This document shows, piece by piece, positions 1 to 10,100 of a stretch of DNA of 51,028 nt. Location: NCBI GenBank assembly GCA_027486335.1, contig JAIXPK010000151.1, positions 1 through 51,028 on the forward strand, written 5' to 3'. How positions within the stretch are numbered: the stretch's first letter is position 1; every line of letters begins with the position of its first letter. The notes beneath the pieces are model-generated. The model was not told where the DNA came from, did not search any database, and was given only the letters and a program-made list of their open reading frames with translations. Origin of the DNA: Verrucomicrobiaceae bacterium (GTDB lineage Bacteria; Verrucomicrobiota; Verrucomicrobiia; Verrucomicrobiales; V1-33). Position numbers and translations under genes: made by a program.

Positions 1-1244
1 CCCTGGCCTTCTCCTCCTCCCCATTCTCCGGCCGCAACGGCGCAGCCTTCTCCGCCATCCAATGGCGCATCGCCCCCATCACCGACCCCGCCGCCCCAGG
101 CTTCAACCGCTTCAACCGTCAGACCCCGCGCCTCTACGAAATCGACGCTGCATGGCTCTCCCCGGAACTTCCCGCCTTCTCCCCATCCATCACCATCCCC
201 GCCTCCGCAGTCAGACCCGACACCGTCTGCCGCGCCCGCGTCCGCCACAAGGACGCCAATGGCCGCTGGAGCCACTGGAGCCCCCCCACCCAGTTCACCA
301 CCGCGCCACCTGACATCTCTCCCTACCTTAATTCCCTCGTCGTCTCCCAGGTCATGTACCACCCGCCTGACCCGTCCAGCTCCGAAGCCCTCGTCTCCAC
401 CGACCCCGAAGACTTCGAATGGATCGAAATCCTCAACGTCGGCCCCATCACGCTCGACCTCTCCGCCGTCCGCTTCACCAAGGGCATCGACTTCGACTTC
501 GCCACCAGCGCCGCCCCTACCCTCGCCCCAGGCCAGCGCGCCATCGTCGTCCGCAACCCCGCCGCCTTCGCCGCCCGCTACCCCACCCTCCCTCCTAACG
601 CCATCGTCGCCGGCACATGGGAACAGGGTAACAATCTCTCCAACGCCGGCGAATCCATCCGCCTCAGCTTCGGCACCGGCACCGCCATCCGCGAATTCAC
701 CTACGACGACAATTCCCCATGGCCCGCCGAAGCCGACGGCAACGGCTTCCCGCTCGTCCTCATCGCCCCATCCTCCCTACCCGACCACTCGCTCCCCTCC
801 AGTTGGCGCAGCGGCTCCTCCACCAACGGCAACCCCGGCTCCTCCGACTCCCGGAACCTCTCCGCCTACCTCCTCAGCTTCTCCCTCTCCGATCCCTCCG
901 CCGATCCCGACGGCGACGGCTTCTCCACCCTCGCCGAATACGCCCTCGGATCCCACCCGCTCCTCCCGGATTCCTCCCCCCGCATCACCCCTTCCCAGGC
1001 CATCCTCGACGCCGGTCGCGGCCCGGAACCGTTCTTCACTCTGTCCATCGCCGTCCCCCACGCCACCGACGACATCACCATCTCCGCCGAATCCTCCAGC
1101 GATCTCGTCTCATGGCAACCCGACGCTGTCCTCCTCGAACGATCCCGTCGCCCCGACGGCTCGCTCTTCCTCGGCTGGCGCAGCGCCAACCCCATCACCT
1201 CCCCAGCCAACCGCTGGTTCCGGCTCCGCATCACCCCGCGCTGA
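1..1244 (+). CDS. Lamin-tail domain secreted protein, C-terminal part (5' end outside window)
   Basis: The reading frame is open from the first bases to the stop, so the start lies upstream. The visible part begins with a fibronectin/Ig-like stretch (W-S-H-W-S-P at about residue 90), typical of regions between CotH-type and lamin-tail domains. A lamin-tail domain follows, from about nucleotide 336 (VVSQVMYHP, then EDFEWIEILNVG and the FTKGIDF strand). It continues to an FAYDD-like block (EFTYDDNSPWP). The C-terminus has an Asp-rich loop (DPDGDGFSTLAEYALGS) and a beta region ending FRLRITPR. The same order closes the 1681-residue protein at 16892-21937, so the two are paralogous over at least 300 residues. 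It is probably exported and surface-associated; substrate unknown. Its 3' end faces the esterase gene 30 bp away. Confidence 0.85.
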   Translation, partial: LAFSSSPFSGRNGAAFSAIQWRIAPITDPAAPGFNRFNRQTPRLYEIDAAWLSPELPAFSPSITIPASAVRPDTVCRARVRHKDANGRWSHWSPPTQFTTAPPDISPYLNSLVVSQVMYHPPDPSSSEALVSTDPEDFEWIEILNVGPITLDLSAVRFTKGIDFDFATSAAPTLAPGQRAIVVRNPAAFAARYPTLPPNAIVAGTWEQGNNLSNAGESIRLSFGTGTAIREFTYDDNSPWPAEADGNGFPLVLIAPSSLPDHSLPSSWRSGSSTNGNPGSSDSRNLSAYLLSFSLSDPSADPDGDGFSTLAEYALGSHPLLPDSSPRITPSQAILDAGRGPEPFFTLSIAVPHATDDITISAESSSDLVSWQPDAVLLERSRRPDGSLFLGWRSANPITSPANRWFRLRITPR

Positions 1245-1274
1245 CCTCCCTCTCCAATCCCCCTCTCCAATCCC

Positions 1275-2315
1275 TCACTTCGCCGGCCACCCGCTCCACA
1301 ACCACACCAGCGTATCCGCCAGTGTTTGCTCGAACACGCGCCGGTCACAGTGCCCGGTCTTCTTCGAAAACACATACCGATGCTCGTACCCCTTCTTCTG
1401 AAACGCTTCCGCCGTCCGCTGCCCAGCCATCACCCAGTTGTGATAGGTCTCCTCTGGATCACCCGCCCGATTGTCATTCTCCGACACATGCGTGAACACC
1501 CGCAGCGGCTTCTTCTCGCTCTTCTCAATCAGCTTCATCCCGGAATGATACTCCCACGCCCCTAGCGGAAACTGCTTCTCCTCCGGCGCATCGTCATCCT
1601 GCTGATCCACAAAGGTGCCCGAATACGCCACCACTCTCCGGAACAGATCCGGCCGGAACCACGCCATGCTCAATGCCGCCGCCCCCCCGGAACTGCAGCC
1701 CATCACCCCCCGACCCCACGGATCCTTCGTAAACGCCAGCTTCGGATACGCCGCCCTCACCTTCCCATCCGCCAGCACCGCCGGCAGCACTTCCTCCGCC
1801 ACAAACCGCGCCAGCCGGTCACTCATCGTGTCATACTCCAGCCCACGCTCGCTGTTCTTCCCGTCATCACCACCATTCTCCACCGCAATCGCCACAAACG
1901 CCGGCAGCCTTCTCCCCGCATCCTTCGAAATTGTCAGGTTGTCCAGCGCATGCCGCACCAGTCCCAGCGGCCCAGGCCCGTCATGAATGATCAGCAGCGG
2001 AGCCTCCGTCCCGTCCACATACGCCGCCGGAACATACACCGTCACCTTCCTCACCTCCCGCACCGGCTTCTTCTTCGGCTCCAGCGTCCCGTCATCCCCG
2101 CGAAACACTTTGCTGTCCGCTAACTTCATCAGAATCTCAAACTGCTTCCCTTTCAACGCCCCGCGATCCTTCAAATCAGGATCCATCCGATACTCCGGAC
2201 CAACCTCGAACAACCCATTCCCAGCCACTCCCGCCACCGCAGGCGTCTCGCCGGATCCACGTCCGGAAACCATCAGCAGTCCAGCCAGCACAGCAAGTCG
2301 GGTCTTCACATTCAT
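1275..2315 (-). CDS. Secreted esterase, enterochelin-esterase-like alpha/beta hydrolase
   Basis: 346 residues with a short hydrophobic N-terminus that fits a signal peptide, so it is probably periplasmic. The fold is the putative-esterase (Fes/IroE, esterase D-like) alpha/beta hydrolase. There is a VTVYVPAAY strand near residue 91, then a LLIIHDG strand near 107. The nucleophile elbow is G-C-S-S-G at 206-210 (Ser208). A late T-G-H-C-D contains the likely catalytic His322. In this family such enzymes hydrolyse ester bonds of siderophores, sugar esters or xylan-bound acyl groups; the substrate here cannot be told. ATG at 2315 follows a G-rich tract. The gene is separated by about 240 bp of repeat-bearing DNA from the efflux gene upstream, so it may have its own promoter. 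Confidence 0.82.
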   Translation of the reverse strand: MNVKTRLAVLAGLLMVSGRGSGETPAVAGVAGNGLFEVGPEYRMDPDLKDRGALKGKQFEILMKLADSKVFRGDDGTLEPKKKPVREVRKVTVYVPAAYVDGTEAPLLIIHDGPGPLGLVRHALDNLTISKDAGRRLPAFVAIAVENGGDDGKNSERGLEYDTMSDRLARFVAEEVLPAVLADGKVRAAYPKLAFTKDPWGRGVMGCSSGGAAALSMAWFRPDLFRRVVAYSGTFVDQQDDDAPEEKQFPLGAWEYHSGMKLIEKSEKKPLRVFTHVSENDNRAGDPEETYHNWVMAGQRTAEAFQKKGYEHRYVFSKKTGHCDRRVFEQTLADTLVWLWSGWPAK

Positions 2316-2408
2316 CCCCCAGCCTCAAACCCATCCCCCACACCACCGCAAGCACCTCCCACCACGGACTCGCGGTTCCCTTTCCCCCCCCAACACCCCC
2401 CACCCCCC

Positions 2409-2482
2409 AAGCCACCGTAGCAAGGCCGTCCCCGCCTTGTCTCCGTACAAGCCACCGTAGCAAGCGTCCCGGCCTTGTCTCC
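2409..2482. repeat. Tandem pair of a ~35-bp intergenic element
   Basis: Two adjacent copies (2409-2444 and 2449-2482) share AAGCCACCGTAGCAAG, a CGTCC stretch, and GCCTTGTCTCC. A third truncated start (AAGCCACTAACGCTCGG) follows at 2488. The unit does not code. It sits in the 241-bp gap between the efflux lipoprotein gene and the esterase gene. This looks like a dispersed intergenic repeat family; no other copy was seen in the window. Confidence 0.7.
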
Positions 2483-2556
2483 TCCCCAAGCCACTAACGC
2501 TCGGTATTCATATCCATAAAACAACACCACTAACCACCTGAAAATCCCACCCAACC

Positions 2557-3957
2557 TCAAAACCCTCCTCCCAACGCCAGACAAAGATCAATCCGGTTCA
2601 GCAACCGCTGGTTCTCCGCTCGAATCAGCGCGCTCTGCGAATCAAACGCCCGCCGCTGCGACTCCAGCACATTCAAAATCCCCGCAAGCCCGCGCTCATA
2701 CTGCGACACCGCCAGCTTCTCCGCCTCCTTCGACTCCTCGGCAAACTTCCGCAGCGCCGCAATCTGCCCGTCCAGAAACACCCCCGCCGCCAGCGCCGTC
2801 TCCACTTCCCGGAACGCCGTCAGCGCCACCGACGCATAACGCTGCGCCAGTTCCTCCACCTGCGCATCCGCCAGCTTCACATCCGCCCTCAGCGCCCCTC
2901 CCTGGAAAATCGTCTGCGACATGCTCTTCACAAAACTCTTGATGATCTTGTCAGTGTCTATCAACTCCGCCAGATCCTCGGAAATCGTCCGCGCATCCCC
3001 AGTCAGCCGGAACGTCGGCAGCAGCACTTTCCTCGACGCCTTCGCCTGCTGCAGCGCCGCCGCCGTCCTCCGCTCCGCCGCCGCTATGTCCGGCCGCCTC
3101 AGCAAAAGCGTCGACGGCAGCCCCGCCGGAATCTCCCCGCGCAATTTCGGCAACTGACCGCTCGTCGCCACCTCCCCAGCCGGATACCGCCCCATCAGCG
3201 CCTCCAAAACCCGCCGCGACTCATCCCTCCCGCGCTTCCGGTTCTCCAGATTCGCCTCCGCCGACGCCAGATTGCTCCGCGCAAACCTCACATCCAAGGC
3301 CGTCACCCCCGGCACCCCTTTGTCAAACTGACTGTCCACCGTCGCCAGATTCCGCCGGAAACTCGCCACCGTATTCTCCCCCAGCTGCGTCTGCCACTCC
3401 GCCTCTAACAGATTACACCACGCCCGCGCCGTGTTCGCCGCCAGCGATAGCCTCGCCGCCGCATAATCCGCCGCCGCTGCCTCCGCATTCGCACGCCCCG
3501 CATTCGCATTGTTCCTCACACGCCCCCACACATCCACTTCCCACGAAATATCCACGTTCAACGCATACACACTCTGCTGCTGCCGGATCACCGCACCCGG
3601 TCCCGCCACCACCTGCCGCCAATCCTCATTCGTCCGCAACCCCAACCCCGACGTCGGAAACCGCGGAGCCCCCGCCCGCACCGCTCGCGCCTCCGCCTGC
3701 GCCATCCGCGCCGCCGCCGCCTTCAAATCAGGACTGCTCGCCACCGCCTCACCCACCACACGCCTCAAACTCTCATCGTCAAACTGATCCAGCCACGCCG
3801 TCGGCTCAGCATCACTCTTCCCACCGCCCGCCGCACGCCAACCCACCCCCGGCTGCGCCTGCTCCTCCAGCTTCAAATCCGCCAGCGGCGCATGCGCCCG
3901 GCACCCCGCCATCACCACCCCAGCCACCATCAGCATCACAGTTTCTCGGCACTTCAT
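2557..3957 (-). CDS. NodT/TolC-type outer-membrane efflux lipoprotein
   Basis: 466 residues. The N-terminus MKCRETVMLMVAGVVMAGC ends in a lipobox (M-A-G-C, Cys19), so the mature protein is a lipoprotein. The body has the duplicated coiled-coil/beta organisation of RND outer-membrane channels (OprM/NodT family). Indicators are LDQFDDESLRRVV near the start, L-R-R-P-D-I-A-A-A-E-R in the middle (the classic linker of this family), and a second half ending RRAFDSQSALIRAENQRLLNRIDLCLALGGGF. Length is normal for the family. It would form the outer-membrane exit duct of a tripartite pump, but no inner-membrane pump or adaptor gene is in the window. It starts 27 bp after the propeller/heme gene stop, so the two are probably co-transcribed. 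Confidence 0.93.
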   Translation of the reverse strand: MKCRETVMLMVAGVVMAGCRAHAPLADLKLEEQAQPGVGWRAAGGGKSDAEPTAWLDQFDDESLRRVVGEAVASSPDLKAAAARMAQAEARAVRAGAPRFPTSGLGLRTNEDWRQVVAGPGAVIRQQQSVYALNVDISWEVDVWGRVRNNANAGRANAEAAAADYAAARLSLAANTARAWCNLLEAEWQTQLGENTVASFRRNLATVDSQFDKGVPGVTALDVRFARSNLASAEANLENRKRGRDESRRVLEALMGRYPAGEVATSGQLPKLRGEIPAGLPSTLLLRRPDIAAAERRTAAALQQAKASRKVLLPTFRLTGDARTISEDLAELIDTDKIIKSFVKSMSQTIFQGGALRADVKLADAQVEELAQRYASVALTAFREVETALAAGVFLDGQIAALRKFAEESKEAEKLAVSQYERGLAGILNVLESQRRAFDSQSALIRAENQRLLNRIDLCLALGGGF

Positions 3958-3984
3958 GTCTCAATTCAAATAAGTTTCACCCGC

Positions 3985-6375
3985 TCAGCGAAGGGTCGCC
4001 AGCCAGGCCATCAGATCCCGGAACTCCTGCACAGTCAGCCCACTTTCAAGCCCATCCGGCATCAGAGTCGCGGAAACCGTCTCCACCTTCGCCACCTCAT
4101 GTCTCAGCGCACTCTGCACCAATCCCCCCGCAACCACCAGATCCAACCGCCCCGCATCCTGCACCGGAGCCAGCACGCCGCTCAGCACCCGCCCATCCTT
4201 CAGCGTCGCCACCCGCATCCCATACAGCGGCCCCACCTCCCGCGACGGCTCCAGCACCGACCGCAACAGCTTCTCCCCATCCACCGTCCGCCCAATCACA
4301 CTCAAATCCGGCCCCACCGCCTTCCCCCGTCCCTCCACCACATGACACGACCCGCACATCGCCGCCGCACTGAAAAACACCCGTCTCCCCGCCGCCGCAT
4401 CCCCTCCACCACTCCGCAACGCCTCCCGCCATTGCTCGTCATTCGCCGGCCGAATCTCCGGCGACACCCGTCCCAGCGCCATCGCCACCTGCGCCTGCAC
4501 CGCGAAATCCCCTTGCTTCATCCGCTCAAACGCCGCCCGCACGTCCCCATTCCCCACCGCTCCCCTCAAGGTCCTCACCACCTCCCGCACCAGCTCCGGC
4601 GCCGCCTTCTCCTCCAGCAGCGGAAGCAACGGCAGCAACTCCGCATCGTCTCTCCCCGAAAGCGCTCCTAACGCCTCCAGCCGCACCGCCAGCCCGCGCC
4701 CCCCATCCAGCGCCACACCGCGCAAGGCCTCCACCACCGCCTTCTGCCCGATCCCTCCCAGCGCCCGCGCCGCCAGCGCCGCCACCGCATCATCCTGCTC
4801 ATCTAACGCATCCAGCAGAACCCGCGACGCCGCCTCCCAGTTCCCCAGCGACACCATCGCCAGTCCTCTCACCGCCGCCGGCAATTCCCGCTGCCCCACC
4901 ATCCTCACCAGAAATCCGTCAATCTGCCCCTCCGGCTTCGCACCCTCCGCCAAGCCCATCATCTCCAGCGCCGCCACCCCCGTCCGGAACAGATCCCGAT
5001 CCGCCGGAAAACGCCCCAGCGCCGCCTCCACCGCCCCCTTCAACCCACCCATCCGCTTCTCCCCAGCCACCATCATCGCCACCCGTACCGCCCCGGCCGG
5101 ACCTTTTTCTAACAATCCCCGCACTCCCTCCTCCGTCGCCGCCGCCTTCCCGCGCCGCATCGCCACCGCCGCCGCCACCTGCGCATCCATCACTTCCTCC
5201 GCCACCGCCACTTTCGCTAACACCGCCTCCTCCGCACGCACCGCCGCCGCCCCAGTCGCACTCAACCGCCAGATCCGTCCCTTCCCATGCACCGAATACT
5301 CCCGATCCGCCCAGTCAGTCACATACACACTCCCATCCGCCGCCGCCGTCAGACACGCCGGCCGGAACCCCGCATCTCCCTTCACCACCACCCGTCGATC
5401 CGCTACCTCCAGCCCCCGCACCCCATTCACTAACCCATACGTCTCTATCTGATTGTCCCCCCACGACGTCACCATCAGATGCAACCCCGCCTTCCGAAAC
5501 CCCGTCACCCGCAGATCCATCACATCCGTCGCCGCTTCCCCCACCCCGCTAACCATCCCTCGAGTCCCCGGAATCTCCCCGTTCCAGCACTGAAACGGAT
5601 GCACCCCCGCCCTCCCGTACGCCATGTTGAACCCGTAATCACTCCCCATCTCGATCTCCAGCAGCCGATTCGGCGGGCAACTGTCAGGATCGTTATCCAC
5701 CGCAAACAACCGCCCCGCCCCGTCAAACGTCAGCCCAAACCCGTTCCACAATCCCGTCGCCACCACCTCCAATCCACTCCCGTCCCGTCTCACCCGGAAC
5801 ACATTCGCTCCCCCCGGCGTATAGTCGATCCTCTTCCCGTCCGCCCCCACCGCCGTGTACTTCTCCTGCAAGTTCTCCCCGCTCCCCACATAAATCCACC
5901 CGTCCGCACTCCACGCCATCCCGCTCATCCCATTGTGCGGATAATCCCCTTTCGTCTCCCACCTCACCAATTCACTCACCCGGTCACACACGCCGTCCCC
6001 ATCCGCATCCTCCAGCTTCACCAACCGGTCCCGCTGCGTCAGATGCAGCACGCCGTCCGGATCAAACTTCAGCACCATCGCATTCCGGAACCCCTCCGCA
6101 AACGTCGTCGCCTCCCACCCGCCCCCCGCTCCCTTCCGAAACCGCCGAATCCGATCACTCTTCGGCCCGCTGTAATCCGGCCGCACCTGGTGCGTGTTGT
6201 TCTCCACCACAAATAAGTCCCCGTTTCCCGCCGCCGCGATCCCCACCGGCGTCCGAATCTCCGGCTCGCTCGCCACCAGCTCAATCTTCATCCCTCCCTC
6301 CAGCACGCGCGGTACAGGCACCTCCGCCGCCGCCACCGCAGCCGCTCCCATCAGAAAATAAACAGTTCGTTTCAT
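3985..6375 (-). CDS. PVC-type membrane-bound dehydrogenase/heme-binding protein with CxxCH
   Basis: 796 residues. The ATG at 6375 is preferred over an adjacent GTG codon, and a purine-rich GAGAGGAGGGG tract lies just upstream. Residues 1-18 form a signal peptide. Residues ~25-380 are a six-bladed NHL/PQQ-sugar-dehydrogenase-like propeller (for example IELVASEPEIRTPVG, GDLFVVENN, LKFDPDGVLHLTQ, YVTDWADREYSVHGKGRIWRL in separate blades). Residues ~380-640 are HEAT-like alpha repeats rich in Ala. The last ~125 residues are a heme-binding domain with C-G-S-C-H at 674-678 and the G-P-D-L-S block of the Pirellula/Verrucomicrobium-type family. A c-type heme in the periplasm is expected. Substrate and electron partner are unknown. 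The gene is followed 27 bp later by the efflux lipoprotein. Confidence 0.92.
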   Translation of the reverse strand: MKRTVYFLMGAAAVAAAEVPVPRVLEGGMKIELVASEPEIRTPVGIAAAGNGDLFVVENNTHQVRPDYSGPKSDRIRRFRKGAGGGWEATTFAEGFRNAMVLKFDPDGVLHLTQRDRLVKLEDADGDGVCDRVSELVRWETKGDYPHNGMSGMAWSADGWIYVGSGENLQEKYTAVGADGKRIDYTPGGANVFRVRRDGSGLEVVATGLWNGFGLTFDGAGRLFAVDNDPDSCPPNRLLEIEMGSDYGFNMAYGRAGVHPFQCWNGEIPGTRGMVSGVGEAATDVMDLRVTGFRKAGLHLMVTSWGDNQIETYGLVNGVRGLEVADRRVVVKGDAGFRPACLTAAADGSVYVTDWADREYSVHGKGRIWRLSATGAAAVRAEEAVLAKVAVAEEVMDAQVAAAVAMRRGKAAATEEGVRGLLEKGPAGAVRVAMMVAGEKRMGGLKGAVEAALGRFPADRDLFRTGVAALEMMGLAEGAKPEGQIDGFLVRMVGQRELPAAVRGLAMVSLGNWEAASRVLLDALDEQDDAVAALAARALGGIGQKAVVEALRGVALDGGRGLAVRLEALGALSGRDDAELLPLLPLLEEKAAPELVREVVRTLRGAVGNGDVRAAFERMKQGDFAVQAQVAMALGRVSPEIRPANDEQWREALRSGGGDAAAGRRVFFSAAAMCGSCHVVEGRGKAVGPDLSVIGRTVDGEKLLRSVLEPSREVGPLYGMRVATLKDGRVLSGVLAPVQDAGRLDLVVAGGLVQSALRHEVAKVETVSATLMPDGLESGLTVQEFRDLMAWLATLR

Positions 6376-6517
6376 CACCCCTCCTCTCTACCCACGCTCC
6401 CCGACCCCGCACCAGCAATTCCCACTCCCTCATCCACGGCACCACACCCCCCCGGAATTCCCCACCGACGAAACTTGAAAATTCCCCACCCCGCACGACG
6501 GTACCCCAATCAAATAC

Positions 6518-6754
6518 ATGGCACCACTTTCAGATTCCCCCGAGGACCGAGCCAAACAGGCAGACAAAATCGTCAAAAATCCCGCAAATTACAAAATCTG
6601 CGAAGGCTGCGACTCCATCATCGTCGTCAAAGCCCACACCTGCCCGAACTGCGCCAGCTACCGCTTCGAGGAATCCACCGCCGCCGTCATCCAGCAGGCC
6701 CGCGTCCTCGGCCGCCGCGAACGCCGCTCCGTCATGGTCTCCGACCTCCAGTAA
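6518..6754 (+). CDS. Small zinc-ribbon protein, function unknown
   Basis: 78 residues. Two Cys pairs, C-E-G-C (near 28-31) and C-P-N-C (near 42-45), make a four-Cys zinc ribbon, followed by a basic helix (ARVLGRRERRS). No signal peptide, so it is probably cytoplasmic. It lies 29 bp ahead of a second Cys-rich mini-protein, and the two are likely one transcript. The ATG at 6518 has no Shine-Dalgarno-like sequence. Zinc ribbons of this size can bind RNA, ribosomes or polymerase, but nothing here decides which. Confidence 0.75.
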   Translation: MAPLSDSPEDRAKQADKIVKNPANYKICEGCDSIIVVKAHTCPNCASYRFEESTAAVIQQARVLGRRERRSVMVSDLQ

Positions 6755-6783
6755 TCCCCAGCGGCCCGCCGCTCGCCATCCCC

Positions 6784-6960
6784 ATGGTCCCCGTCATCTG
6801 CCCATTCTGCTTCGAGGAATTCGGCGTCCACCCACCCTCCCTCGCAGAACTCCCCGCAGAATGGGACTACGACTGCGAAATCTGCTGCCGCCCCATGATC
6901 ATCTCCTTCGATGAATGCGACGGCGATATCTCCGCCGAAGCACGCAGCCTCGGCGCCTGA
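6784..6960 (+). CDS. CPXCG-type cysteine-rich mini-protein
   Basis: 58 residues starting at the ATG of MVPVICPFCFEEF. It carries one C-P-F-C and one C-E-I-C-C pair joined by an acidic linker ending WDYDCEICCRPMIISF. This matches the small Cys_rich_CPXG family found in proteobacteria and PVC bacteria, which is known only from sequence and presumed to bind zinc. The start chosen gives the usual family length; an upstream in-frame extension is Arg/Pro-rich and looks non-coding. C-C-C-C runs directly before the ATG, as for many plus-strand genes here. Confidence 0.72.
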   Translation: MVPVICPFCFEEFGVHPPSLAELPAEWDYDCEICCRPMIISFDECDGDISAEARSLGA

Positions 6961-7154
6961 GCACCCGCTCAACAAACATTCACGATCGTTTGGCGCACCA
7001 GTTGCTCCTTGCGCCTGAATGCCTCTACGAGGGCAATCACTCCCCCATTCCCTCCCGCCGACCAGATTCCCAAAGGGCCTCTGCTCGCCTTCCCATGCCG
7101 TCCGCCCTCTTCCGGCCAATCATCTCTACCCACCCCTCCAAACCCCATAGCCCC

Positions 7155-10100
7155 ATGAATCCATCATCCCACTCCTACACCAACTCCCCTTACCGCGCGC
7201 ACCGCATCCTCCTCACCGCCGCCTCCCTCCTCGCCTCCGCAGCCTCCCACGCAGCTCCCCTCCTCGCCCCCGGCGACCCCATCTTCGCCTACGACCTCGA
7301 TACCGCCGGCGGCAACCCCGGCAGCACCGCCTTCGTCGCCGTCAACTACCCCGCAGGCGAGGCCCCGGGCTTCGCCATCGATGGCAGCCCCGCCACCAAA
7401 TACCTCAACTTCTGCCGCCACACCTCCGGCATCATCGTCACCCCCACCACCGCCGCCGCCGCCCAGAGTCTCATCCTAACGACCGCCAACGACTCCTCGG
7501 AACGCGACCCCGCCAGCTACATCATCCTCGGCACCAACCAACCCATCACCAGCGCCGACAAAAGCAACGGCTTCGCCGACAACTGGACGTTCATCGCCCA
7601 GGGCACGCTCACCCTCCCCACCACCCGCGGCACCGTCGCCACACCCGTCAACTTCACCAACTCTACCGCCTTCTCCTCCTACTGGATCGTCTTCCCTTCG
7701 GTGCGAAACCTAAGCACCTCCAACTCCATGCAGATCGCCGAAATCCAGCTCACCACTGGTACCGGCGGCACCGGCACCCCCATCTTCTCACCCGGTAACC
7801 CAGTCCTCGCCACCGGCTGGAACAGCGCCATCGCCGCAGGCGAAATCGTCACCCGCACCATCGACGGCAACCCAGCCACCAAATACCTCAACTTCGGCGA
7901 AAACAATTCCGGCTTCTTCGTCGTCCCCGCCTCCGGTCGCTCCATCATCGACAGCTTCCAGCTCACCACCGCCAACGACGCCGATGTCCGCGACCCCGCC
8001 ACATGGCAGATCCACGGCATGAACGACCTCGGCATCTGGTCGCTCCTCGGCAGCGGCTCCGTCACCCTCCCCGTCGCCCGCGGTGCCGCCGGCCCTATCG
8101 TCTCCTTCACCAACACCACCATCTGCAGGGCCTACCGCATGACCTTCACCACCGTGAAGAATGCCGCCAGCGCCAACTCCATGCAGGTCGCCGAAGCCCA
8201 GTTCTTCGGCATCATCGTCCCAGCCAAGGACACCGACAACGACCTCATGGACGATGATTGGGAAACCCTCTACGGTCTCGTCGTCGGGGTCAACGACGCC
8301 GCCGGCGACCTCGACAGCGACAGCAGCCCGAACGTCCAGGAATATCAGCGCGGCACGCTCCCCAATAAAGCCGACACCGACAACGATGGCCTCACCGACG
8401 GCGTCGAAACCGATACCGGCACCTACGTCAGCGCCACCAACACCGGCTCCAAGCCCCTCAACGCCGACACCGACGGCGATACCTACACCGACGGCTACGA
8501 GGTCGCCTACGGCACCAATCCTAACGTCGCCAGCTCCGTGCCCACCATCACATGGGACATCGCCGCAGGCGACAGCACCATCACCGGCGGCTCCGGTACA
8601 TGGGACGTCCTCTCCACCGCCAACTGGTCCACCGACAACGGCGTCACCAATGTCCCGTGGGACAACGCCGGCCAGCGCCAGTCCGCCATCTTCGGCGGAA
8701 CCGCAGGCACCGTCACGCTCGCCGCTCCCATCACCGCCGACCGCGTCATCGTCAATTCCGCCGGCTACATCTTCAACGGCAGCACGCTGACCCTCGGATC
8801 CGCCTCTCCCGTCATCAACATCGCCTCCGGCACCACCGAAATGGCCCAGCCCATCGCAGGCACCGCCGGCTTCACCAAACAGGGCAACGGCACGCTCCGC
8901 CTCACCGGAGCCAGCAACACCTACTCCGGTACCACCACCCTCAAAGGCATCGGCCGTCTCATCCTCGCCAAGGACCCCGGCGAAACCGCCATTCCAGGCA
9001 ACATCTTCCTCGATTCCTTCGCCTTCGTCGCCAATACCTCCGGCCTCGTCCTCGGAGGCAATGAACAGATCGCTGACACCAGCATCATCACATGGGCTAA
9101 CGTCGGCCAGGCCGACACCTACTTCCGCCTCAACGGCTTCACCGAAACCATCGGCGGGCTCGTCTCCGACGGCGTCGGCGGCTTCGTCGCCATCGAAAAC
9201 CGCGGCTTCAACGACGCCACCGCCTATCCGGACGGCAACCTCATCATCAATACCGCCGCCTCCACCAGCTACTTCTTCAACGGAATGATCCGCAACATCG
9301 ACGGCGGCACCGGCGGCGGCACCGTCGTCCTCACCAAAACCGGCCCCGGCACCCAGATCCTCGCCGGCAGTATGACGTTCTCCGGCGCCACCACCGTCCT
9401 CGGCGGCACGCTCCAGATCAATGGCACCCTGCCTAGCTCCCCAGTAACCGTCGAAAGCGGCGGCACGCTCGCCGGAACCGGCACGGTCTCCCAGGGCCCC
9501 ACAGTCAACGCCGGCGGCACCATCGCCCCAGGCAACACCGCCATCGGCACCCTCACCACCGGAAACACTTCCATCGTCGGCACCTACCTCTGCCAGATCG
9601 ACGGCCCCACCGCCGACCGCATCACCGCTAACGGCTTCCTCGACGTCGGCGGCGCAACCCTCCAGTTCTCCATCGTCAATCCACCCACCGCCGATTCCTA
9701 CGTCCTCGCCAGCTGCCCCAACTCCATCGGCGGCACCTTCAACGCCGTCGGCGTTCCGGCCGGTTATTCGCTCGATTACCTCTCCGCCACTGGCCAGATC
9801 CTCCTCGTCAAAGACGACTTCTCCGCCTTCGTCACCACCTACGCCCTCTCCGGCGTCCCGTCCGACGACAAAGATAGCGACGGCCTCGCCGACGCCGTCG
9901 AATACGTCCTCGGCTCCAACCCCACCATCCCGAACAGCGGCGGCCCAGTCGCCAGAACCACCAGCGACGAATTCATCTTCTCCTTCGTTCGCTCCGACAG
10001 CTCCCTCACCCAGGACGTCGCCATCGCCATCGAAACCACCAGCGACCCCAACACCGCCGGCGATCTCTATCAAGTCGGCCTGACCACCGCCACTTCCACC

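Noticed and set aside
259..1401. 380-codon plus-strand frame overlapping the lamin-tail gene
   Set aside because: The translation is almost only Pro, Ser, Thr and Ala, a frame-shifted reading of the real gene.
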